A stretch of 10,952 nucleotides of DNA from the NCBI GenBank assembly GCA_043820875.1, contig JBDRDI010000045.1, positions 1 to 10,952 of the forward strand. Reading direction: 5' to 3'. Under the pieces are notes generated by a model. It was given only the letters and a program-made list of their open reading frames with translations. It was not told the DNA's origin and searched no databases. A program made the position numbers and the translations under genes. Each line of letters begins with the position of its first letter. Positions within the stretch are counted from its first letter, which is position 1. Below, in pieces: positions 1-4,829 of this stretch. Source of the stretch: JBDRDI01 sp043820875 (GTDB lineage Bacteria > Patescibacteriota > Patescibacteriia > Patescibacteriales > UBA12075).

Positions 1-21
1 TTTACCAGATTTGAGCTCTAA
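1..21 (+). CDS. C-terminal end of an upstream gene (partial)
   Basis: Frame 1 reads FTRFEL and then TAA at 19-21, three bases before the ATG of the next gene. The tight spacing and a stop exactly before a start suggest the last codons of a same-strand upstream gene, possibly in one operon with the TPR protein. Only six residues are visible, so no function can be assigned. It could also be chance. Confidence 0.4.
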   Translation, partial: FTRFEL

Positions 22-24
22 TTT

Positions 25-864
25 ATGCCTTGGTTAATTATTATTGGTTCTATTTTGTGTGGCGGAGGACTAATTGGCATCGTGTTTTTGGTTGTCAAAA
101 AAATACCAACTTTAGCCAAATTATCAGAAATGCCTCAGCCAGCTAGCGAGAGTAAGTTTTTTGAAAATTTTATAATCTGGTTAAAAGAAATAAAATATTC
201 AACTTATCCGCCGTTGATTTTGAACTGGCTGGAAAAAAATCTCCGAAAATTCCACTTGTTAATTCTGAAAATGGATAATTTTTTTGTTAAATGGATAAAA
301 TCTTCGCGGGAAAGATCAGAAGTTTGGACAATCCGTTCGCGAGCTTTTTTAGAGCATCGGCGGATAAAGAAGCGAGAGAAAGCGCAATTATTAGAAAAGT
401 TAGACCGGGTTGAAGTTTCAGAAACCATGGAAAAAATAACTCAAGAAGTGGCTAGAGACGAAGATGAAGCGTTGACGGAAAAAATAGAGAGTGTTACCGA
501 AAAAAAAGAAACACCAATTATCACCGAATCTCTAATTAAAACAATAGCGGCAGATGTTACCGAGCTTCCAGTTGAAGCAACAGCATTAGAACAAAGCCAG
601 ACGGAAGAGGCGACTACCGAAGAAGCGCCAACGGAAGATGAAAAAAGATATATTGATTTAATCGCTAAAAATCATAAAGATATCGACGCTTATCGAAGTT
701 TAGGTTTTATCTATCTTGAACAAAAAAATTACAGTAATGCCCGGGCTTGTTTCCGGCGGGTCTTAAAAAAGCGGCCGGAAGACGAAGCGGTGAAAAATAA
801 GTTGGAAGAAATCAAGGGATTGCGGAGCGCCAGAAAACAGTCAGAGGGGGAGTTAACAGAATAA
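25..864 (+). CDS. Membrane-anchored TPR-repeat protein
   Basis: This 279-residue protein has one hydrophobic N-terminal segment (about residues 3-24, rich in I, L, G and V), followed by lysines. That fits a single-pass inner-membrane anchor with the rest in the cytoplasm. A Cys at 12 lies in the segment, but the residues before it do not make a good lipobox. Residues 40-130 are basic and aromatic. Residues 130-205 are a Glu/Thr-rich, low-complexity linker. Residues 221-253 are a convincing tetratricopeptide repeat, with the Ala/Gly/Tyr pattern and a proline near its end, preceded by a possible degenerate helix pair. TPRs normally bind other proteins, so a scaffold role at the membrane is likely, but the partner is unknown. 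Such anchored TPR proteins are common in Patescibacteria. The start is the first ATG after the preceding stop; there is no strong ribosome binding site. tRNA genes begin 12 bp downstream. Confidence 0.8.
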   Translation: MPWLIIIGSILCGGGLIGIVFLVVKKIPTLAKLSEMPQPASESKFFENFIIWLKEIKYSTYPPLILNWLEKNLRKFHLLILKMDNFFVKWIKSSRERSEVWTIRSRAFLEHRRIKKREKAQLLEKLDRVEVSETMEKITQEVARDEDEALTEKIESVTEKKETPIITESLIKTIAADVTELPVEATALEQSQTEEATTEEAPTEDEKRYIDLIAKNHKDIDAYRSLGFIYLEQKNYSNARACFRRVLKKRPEDEAVKNKLEEIKGLRSARKQSEGELTE

Positions 865-913
865 ATCCTGTTCGGGCCACCTTAGCTCAATGGTAGAGCA
901 ACGCTTTTGCCTG

Positions 914-1016
914 CCCCGTTAAATCTTGCCAGCGTAGCTCAGTGGTAGAGCAACGCTTTTGTAAAGCGTAGGTCGTCGGTCCAATCCCGACCGCTGGCTC
1001 CGGCAATTTAACGGGG
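914..1016. repeat. Perfect 11-bp inverted repeat enclosing the nested tRNA-Thr
   Basis: CCCCGTTAAAT (914-924) and ATTTAACGGGG (1006-1016) are exact reverse complements. With a G-U and a U-A pair at 912-913/1017-1018 the RNA helix would reach 13 bp. It encloses the inner tRNA with only 3 and 6 unpaired bases at its base. In the transcript it would take the place of the outer tRNA's anticodon arm. Confidence 0.85.
928..999 (+). tRNA. tRNA-Thr(TGT), nested inside another tRNA
   Basis: This is a complete cloverleaf. Acceptor GCCAGCG (928-934) pairs with CGCTGGC (992-998). The D arm is GCTC/GAGC. Anticodon stem ACGCT/AGCGT encloses the loop TTTGTAA with anticodon TGT, which reads ACA threonine codons. 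The variable loop is AGGTC, and the T arm is GTCGG/CCGAC with loop TCCAATC. The discriminator is T999 followed by CC and then G, so CCA is only partly encoded. All stems are fully paired, so this copy should be functional. It lies inside the outer interrupted tRNA (876-1054), between the arms of an 11-bp inverted repeat. Confidence 0.9.
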
Positions 1017-1103
1017 TAAATAGGTCCTCGGTCCGAATCCGAGAGGTGGCTCCATCTGTTTGCAAAAAGTCTCCACAAAAAGACAAAGGGCGATATCGCC
1101 GAG

Positions 1104-1466
1104 ATGCGCATAGCAGCTGATCTGTTAGAAAAAGGCTGGCACGTTTTATTTCCTTATGGGGAGAACAATAGATACGATTTAGTTGCGGAAAAAAGTGGTA
1201 AATTTATTAGAGTTCAGGTAAAATATGTTACTCCAAAAAATGGCAGTCTTGATGTAAATTGCAGGAGCAGTAATAATTGGAACGTCGTATCATATACTGC
1301 TAAAGAGATTGATTATATTGGTGTATTTGACTCAGATAGCGAGAATATCTATTATATCCCATCTGGTTTAATGAATAAAAATCTTTTTAAAATAAGATTG
1401 AAACCGTCTAAGAATAATCAAAGAAAGAGAATCAATCTTTCGGAAGATTTTTCCGAGATAAGATAG
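1104..1466 (+). CDS. I-Ssp6803I-like PD-(D/E)XK homing-type endonuclease (PDDEXK_5 family); N-terminus uncertain
   Basis: This 120-residue product, counted from the first ATG, matches the small PD-(D/E)XK family typified by I-Ssp6803I, a homing endonuclease encoded in a group I intron of a cyanobacterial tRNA gene. The visible signature is YDLVAE (residues 24-29, catalytic-type D25), then FIRVQVKY with the Q-x-K pair (Q38, K40). The family-like tail contains CRSSN, DYIGVF and IYYIP, ending in KRINLSEDF. The same frame continues upstream of 1104 and encodes KTKGDIAE immediately before the ATG. GDIAE resembles the conserved N-terminal glutamate motif of this family. No ATG, GTG or TTG occurs in frame between the stop at 1017-1019 and 1104; CTG at 1056 is the only near-cognate candidate in a plausible place. 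Either initiation is non-standard, giving about 136 residues, or the 5' end is damaged. It follows the interrupted tRNA directly and ends before a strong terminator. Confidence 0.8.
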   Translation: MRIAADLLEKGWHVLFPYGENNRYDLVAEKSGKFIRVQVKYVTPKNGSLDVNCRSSNNWNVVSYTAKEIDYIGVFDSDSENIYYIPSGLMNKNLFKIRLKPSKNNQRKRINLSEDFSEIR

Positions 1467-1498
1467 TCTCTTAAATGATCGACAATCTGTATTTGAGG

Positions 1499-1518
1499 CG
1501 GCTATATAGCCGTTTTTT
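1499..1518 (+). terminator. Intrinsic terminator after the endonuclease gene
   Basis: CGGCTATATAGCCG (1499-1512) is a perfect palindrome that forms a 5-bp stem with a 4-base loop, followed at once by six T (1513-1518). It lies 32 bp after the endonuclease stop and probably ends the transcript of the tRNA and endonuclease region. Confidence 0.8.
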
Positions 1519-1570
1519 GTTAGCGGGGCTAGACTTTTTAGCTTAAAATGTTAAAATTTTTCTATAGAAA

Positions 1571-1693
1571 CCAGGGGTGGCCATCCTGCGCTCAAATTGC
1601 ATTTGAGCTTCGGAATGGCAAGCAGTCGTTTCCCAAGATGCTTGCCGAGTCGAAGCTCCGATAAAATCGGAGCGAAGTCCGGCCAGGGGTGGC
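1571..1693. repeat. 11-bp direct repeat bounding a ~101-bp element
   Basis: CCAGGGGTGGC occurs at 1571-1581 and again at 1683-1693, a period of 112 bp. The second copy is the 5' end of the tRNA-Tyr-like gene (acceptor strand plus the next bases). The layout resembles either a target-site duplication around a small inserted element or a partly duplicated tRNA 5' end. No transposase-type terminal inverted repeats are visible. Confidence 0.6.
1590..1673 (+). other. Structured intergenic element with mutually exclusive hairpins
   Basis: Three hairpins overlap. Hairpin A pairs 1590-1597 with 1601-1608 (8 bp, 3-base loop). Hairpin B pairs GAGCTTCG (1605-1612) with CGAAGCTC (1651-1658), and, past a 4x4 internal loop, GGCAAGCA (1617-1624) with TGCTTGCC (1639-1646). 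Hairpin C pairs GCTCCGAT (1655-1662) with ATCGGAGC (1666-1673). The outer stem of B shares bases with both A and C, so B excludes A and C together. This could be a small RNA, a regulatory switch or a palindromic repeat unit. No known family is recognised. Confidence 0.6.
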
Positions 1694-1755
1694 AGAACGG
1701 TTGATGCGGCGGTCTGTAAAACCGCTTTAAGTAGGTTCGACTCCTACCCCCTGGA
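1683..1755 (+). tRNA. tRNA-Tyr(GTA)-like, atypical: C1-G72 and short variable loop
   Basis: Acceptor CCAGGGG (1683-1689) pairs with CCCCTGG (1748-1754) and is followed by discriminator A1755; CCA is not encoded. The anticodon stem GCGGT/ACCGC encloses loop CTGTAAA with anticodon GTA (tyrosine). The T arm is GTAGG/CCTAC with loop TTCGACT. The D stem is weak (GCA/TGC plus a G-A mismatch). The variable region is only TTTAA (1726-1730). Bacterial tRNA-Tyr normally starts with G1-C72 and has a long variable arm, whereas C1-G72, A73 and a short variable loop are archaeal or eukaryotic traits. It may be a shortened or rebuilt tRNA-Tyr, a foreign type, or non-functional. Confidence 0.7.
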
Positions 1756-1808
1756 CATCTTAGGGCGTCCTAGCCCCATAACCCGATAGTGAGATTCAAG
1801 CTATTTTT

Positions 1809-1845
1809 GGCAGGTCATAGGTTCGACTCCTAACGGCTTTTTTTT
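1809..1845 (+). pseudogene. tRNA T-arm remnant followed by a T-run
   Basis: The 15-mer TAGGTTCGACTCCTA (1818-1832) is identical to the T arm of the tRNA-Tyr-like gene (1732-1746). It is preceded by a variable-loop-like AGGTC and followed by ACGGC and eight T. The upstream sequence does not form a matching acceptor or anticodon arm. It is best read as a tRNA 3' remnant, perhaps left by integration or duplication. The hairpin plus T-run might also stop transcription. Confidence 0.5.
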
Positions 1846-1890
1846 CTGAAAAAACACGGGAAAACGCACTATGGTTTATGTCTAATAATT

Positions 1891-1912
1891 TGCGCGATTA
1901 TTGCGCGATTAT
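1891..1912. repeat. Tandem 11-bp repeat over the fic -35 region
   Basis: TGCGCGATTAT is repeated exactly at 1891-1901 and 1902-1912. The 11-bp period is about one helical turn, so two bound proteins would face the same side of the DNA. The second unit overlaps the -35 box, which fits a repressor operator. The regulator is unknown; the winged-helix C-terminus of Fic itself is one candidate. Confidence 0.6.
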
Positions 1913-1929
1913 TTTGAATATGCTATACT
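1901..1929 (+). promoter_or_regulatory. Extended -10 promoter for fic
   Basis: TGCTATACT (1921-1929) is an extended -10 element. TTGCGC (1901-1906) lies 17 bp upstream as a weak -35. Transcription would start near 1935, leaving only about 10 bases before the fic ATG at 1945. That leader reads AAGTAGTAGTAGT and has no Shine-Dalgarno sequence, so the mRNA is nearly leaderless. Confidence 0.65.
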
Positions 1930-1944
1930 GCAAGTAGTAGTAGT

Positions 1945-3000
1945 ATGTTTAATCCGCAATATAAATTAACAAACAAAATTGTCGCCTTGCTTACCGCCAT
2001 TGCCGAGTCAAAAGCGGTTATTGGACGCGCCAAAATTCTGCCTCAAAATGAGATTAAGTTGCGCCGTCAGGCCTTAATTAGAATGTCCCATAGTTCGACT
2101 GAAATCGAAGGCAATAGGCTTAATTTAAGACAGGTTGAAGCACTGGTTGCTCATAAAAAAATAGACGCGCCAGCGCGCGATATTTACGAAGTGGAAAATT
2201 ATCTCAAGGCGTTAAAATATATTGATCAATTTGTTCAGAAAAGGCATTCCATTACGGAAAAAACTTTATTAAAAATTCATGGATTGGTGGCTGGCAAGAC
2301 CTTGCCAAAAGAACAGTCGGGCCATTATCGTCCGGAACCCATTTTTGTTGTCAGTCAGCGATTTGGTCTGCCATACGAAACCGTTTATACTGGGCCGGAT
2401 GCCAAAGATGTGCCGCATCTTTGCGCTGATTTTATAAAATGGCTGCAAGAGAGCGAAAAAGAAAATATTAATCCGGTGATCGCCGCCGGAATTGCTCATC
2501 TTGAAATCGCGGCAATTCATCCGTTTAATGACGGCAATGGCCGAACGGCTCGGACTATGGCAACTTTGATTCTCTATCAAAGAGATTATGATTTTAGGCG
2601 CTTGTTTGCCCTGGAAGATTATTATAATAAGGAAAGAGCAAAATACTATGCAGCGATAAATGTCGGTAAAATTTATCAAGAAAGAAAAACAGACATTACT
2701 TCGTGGTTAGAATATTTCGTTGAGGGATTTAAAGAAGAGATTGATAATGTGAAAGCGCAAATTATATCTTTGTCGCTTAAAAAAATTAACGATAATATTG
2801 AATCAAAAATTTATCTTGATAAAGATCAATTGAAATTATTAGATTTTTTGGATCAAGTTGGGAGAATCGTCATAAAAGACGCGATTGATGTTTTGAATTG
2901 CCCGAAAAGGACTGCGCAGTTAAAACTAAGCCAGCTTAAAAAACTTGGCATTATCGCGCAAATTGGGAGAGGGCCGTCCTCGGCTTATATTTTGAGATAA
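1945..3000 (+). CDS. fic: Fic-family protein adenylyltransferase with N-terminal inhibitory motif and C-terminal winged helix
   Basis: The Fic core motif HPFNDGNGRTAR (residues 192-203) is intact, including the catalytic His192 and the phosphate-binding GNGR. Enzymes with this motif usually transfer AMP from ATP to Ser, Thr or Tyr of a target protein. An N-terminal inhibitory helix motif, S-x-x-x-E-G (S51 to G56, in SSTEIEGN), marks it as a class II Fic whose activity is self-restrained by Glu55. The segment RYQ-like GHYRPEP (127-133) and the helix before the core also fit the family. Residues about 293-350 form a predicted winged-helix DNA-binding domain, as in many Fic proteins of about 350 residues, suggesting transcriptional control, perhaps of its own promoter. 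The ATG follows a GTA/TAG microsatellite with no Shine-Dalgarno site. The helicase gene begins 8 bp after its stop, so the two are probably co-transcribed. The target protein is not identifiable. Confidence 0.93.
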   Translation: MFNPQYKLTNKIVALLTAIAESKAVIGRAKILPQNEIKLRRQALIRMSHSSTEIEGNRLNLRQVEALVAHKKIDAPARDIYEVENYLKALKYIDQFVQKRHSITEKTLLKIHGLVAGKTLPKEQSGHYRPEPIFVVSQRFGLPYETVYTGPDAKDVPHLCADFIKWLQESEKENINPVIAAGIAHLEIAAIHPFNDGNGRTARTMATLILYQRDYDFRRLFALEDYYNKERAKYYAAINVGKIYQERKTDITSWLEYFVEGFKEEIDNVKAQIISLSLKKINDNIESKIYLDKDQLKLLDFLDQVGRIVIKDAIDVLNCPKRTAQLKLSQLKKLGIIAQIGRGPSSAYILR

Positions 3001-3008
3001 TTTCATAT

Positions 3009-4724
3009 ATGACTCAATCTCAAGCGTTGGCAATTCTTAAAACCGGCGCTAATGTTTTTTTAACGGGCGAGCCGGGGTCGGGCAAGACGCATGTTATCAA
3101 CGAATATGTGGCGTATTTGCGCACGCACGAAATTGAACCTTCTATTACCGCTTCAACCGGCATTGCCGCAACTCACATTGGCGGATTCACAATCCATTCC
3201 TGGTGTGGCATTGGCATCAAAAAGGCTTTAGAAAAACGCGATTTGGATAAAATTGCGTCAGGCTATATTAAAAAAAGAGTTAATCGCGCGAAAATTCTCA
3301 TCATAGATGAAATTTCCATGCTCTTGCCGGGAACTCTTTCAATGGTTGACATCGTTTGCCGGAAAATCAAGAGTAATTCAGCGCCTTTTGGCGGTCTGCA
3401 GATTGTTTTGGTTGGCGATTTTTTTCAGTTGCCGCCGGTTGTCCGCTATGAGGAAAAAGATCCGCAAGGTTCAATGCTTTCTGAATCATCGGCGCGATTC
3501 GCTTACGATTCGCCGGTTTGGTCGGCGGCCGATTTTACTGTTTGCTATATTGGCGAGCAATACCGCCAGGATGATGCCGATTTTCTTAATGTTCTGACGG
3601 CGATTCGTTGCAATAAATTCACGGAAAATCACCTTTGCCATATTGCCAAAAGAAAAATTCAGCGGCATCTGGCGCCAAGCCGCGCGCCAAAACTTTTTTC
3701 CCATAATTTTAATGTTGACTGCGTCAATGATGAAATGCTTGCTAAGTTGTCGGGCGAGCCAGAAGTTTTTTTGATGTCCGCTAAGGGCCCGCGACCGATC
3801 GCAGAGGCGCTTAAAAAAGGATGTCTTGCGCCGGAAAATCTTTATTTAAAAATCGGCGCGGCGGTAATGTTTATAAAAAATAATTTAAAAGAAGGTTTTG
3901 CGAACGGGACATTGGGCATCGTTGATGAATTTGATGAAACAAGCGGTTGGCCGATTGTTAAAACGCGCAGCGGCCGGCGAATTCAAGCCGAACCCATGGA
4001 TTGGGCTCTTGAAGAAAATGGCGTAACGCGCGCCAAAATAACGCAATTACCGTTGCGTCTGGCTTGGGCGATAACGGTGCATAAAAGCCAGGGGATGAGC
4101 ATGGACGAAGCGGTCATGGATTTAAGCGATGTTTTTGAATTCGGTCAGGGTTATGTGGCGCTTTCGCGCGTTCGGCGGCTGGCGGGCTTGCATATTTTGG
4201 GGTGGAACGAAAAAGCATTCCAGGTGCATCCGGAAATTTTGGCCCAGGATGAAATTTTTCGTTTGGCTTCCGGCAAAACGAAAGAAATTTTGTCTGAAAT
4301 TTCAAAGCCGGAATTAAAAAAGAAACAGGAAGATTTTATCGTCGCTTGCGATGGGAATCTGGAGGTTAACGAGAATAGTCCGAAGGAGGTTATCGGCCGA
4401 TGGGAAAGAAAAGAAAAAATTGATACGCACGTTGCGACTTTGAATTTGTGGAACGAGGGAAAAAAGATCGCGCAGATCGCCAACGCAAGAGGTCTTACAG
4501 AGTCAACTATTCTTGGCCATATTGGAAAATTGGCCAAGCAGGGAAAAATTAATCGTAACGATTTTCCGCGTCTCTTGACGCCCGCATTAGCAAGCGCTTT
4601 GCCGCAAATTCATGCGGCATTCCGCGAGCTTGGCACCGACGCGCTCTCGCCGGTTTTTACCAAATTCGCCGGCAGATATTCATATGACGAATTGAGAATT
4701 GCCAGGATGATGTATCAAAAATAA
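3009..4724 (+). CDS. PIF1/RecD-like superfamily 1 helicase with C-terminal helix-turn-helix domain
   Basis: A complete set of SF1B helicase motifs is visible: Walker A GEPGSGKT (20-27), motif Ia TASTGIAATHIGG (about 47-59), Walker B LIIDEISML (97-105), motif III GDFFQLPPV (136-144), motif IV EQYRQ (183-187), and the late motifs with HKSQGMS (358-364) and YVALSRVR (382-389). These proteins use ATP to unwind DNA in the 5'-3' direction; in the PIF1 family they act on forks, G-quadruplexes or R-loops. Residues about 465-565 contain a helix-turn-helix domain like the HTH_40 domain found at the C-terminus of some helicases (IAQIANARGLTESTILGHI region). At 571 residues it is of normal length for bacterial PIF1-like proteins in Patescibacteria. 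It is GC-richer than the restriction genes downstream. It lies 8 bp after fic with no ribosome binding site. Confidence 0.92.
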   Translation: MTQSQALAILKTGANVFLTGEPGSGKTHVINEYVAYLRTHEIEPSITASTGIAATHIGGFTIHSWCGIGIKKALEKRDLDKIASGYIKKRVNRAKILIIDEISMLLPGTLSMVDIVCRKIKSNSAPFGGLQIVLVGDFFQLPPVVRYEEKDPQGSMLSESSARFAYDSPVWSAADFTVCYIGEQYRQDDADFLNVLTAIRCNKFTENHLCHIAKRKIQRHLAPSRAPKLFSHNFNVDCVNDEMLAKLSGEPEVFLMSAKGPRPIAEALKKGCLAPENLYLKIGAAVMFIKNNLKEGFANGTLGIVDEFDETSGWPIVKTRSGRRIQAEPMDWALEENGVTRAKITQLPLRLAWAITVHKSQGMSMDEAVMDLSDVFEFGQGYVALSRVRRLAGLHILGWNEKAFQVHPEILAQDEIFRLASGKTKEILSEISKPELKKKQEDFIVACDGNLEVNENSPKEVIGRWERKEKIDTHVATLNLWNEGKKIAQIANARGLTESTILGHIGKLAKQGKINRNDFPRLLTPALASALPQIHAAFRELGTDALSPVFTKFAGRYSYDELRIARMMYQK

Positions 4725-4829
4725 TATGAGCGACGGATTATCTTTTAACCTATTCTTTGACCGCTTTTTTATTGAATTGAAGGGATTTTTGGAGTAAGCT
4801 GAAAGCAGATGATTTAATGAAATAGAAAT

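Larger units (their letters stand above)
876..1054 (+). tRNA. Interrupted outer tRNA (Thr-like) carrying a second tRNA inside it
   Basis: The two halves of a tRNA flank an insertion. The 5' half has acceptor strand GCCACCT (876-882) and a D arm (GCTC/GAGC, 885-899). The 3' half has a T arm (CTCGG 1027-1031, loop 1032-1038, CCGAG 1039-1043), acceptor strand AGGTGGC (1044-1050) and encoded TCCA (1051-1054). The seven acceptor pairs are perfect, so the halves belong together. The 5' half is 26/27 identical to the inner tRNA-Thr through its anticodon region (883-909 versus 935-961). The homology breaks in the middle of the anticodon and resumes at about 1016. Relative to the inner tRNA, the 3' half lacks GCG of the anticodon stem, so ACGCT (901-905) has no 3' partner. 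It may be a decayed tRNA-Thr, an intron-like insertion, or a structured two-piece RNA. The anticodon identity is uncertain. Confidence 0.65.
1467..1944. other. 478-bp non-coding region between the endonuclease and fic genes
   Basis: No protein-coding gene is supported here. In order it holds an intrinsic terminator, an AT-rich stretch (1519-1570), the direct-repeat-bounded hairpin element, the tRNA-Tyr-like gene, a poorly structured stretch (1758-1808), the T-arm remnant with its T-run, and the fic promoter with its tandem repeat. Confidence 0.7.

Noticed and set aside
910..1015. Group I intron in the outer tRNA
   Set aside because: The insert is about 106 nt, is largely a tRNA, and shows no P3-P7 core or G-binding site, so it cannot be a self-splicing group I intron as it stands.
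1006..1021. Anticodon arm of a tRNA-Pro(GGG) formed by ATTTA and TAAAT around ACGGGG
   Set aside because: The loop would have six rather than seven bases, and G1-C72 does not fit bacterial tRNA-Pro. Pairing with 914-924 is longer and stronger.
887..1111. 74-residue minus-strand ORF across the tRNA cluster
   Set aside because: It is antisense to two tRNA cloverleaves and the endonuclease start and has no recognisable protein features.
2269..2679. 136-residue minus-strand ORF inside fic
   Set aside because: It is the shadow of the intact Fic reading frame, including its catalytic motif.
4725..4829. Promoter or terminator in the gap before radC
   Set aside because: Only weak boxes (for example TTGGAG 4789-4794 and TTTAAT 4813-4818) and a T-run without a convincing stem are present.
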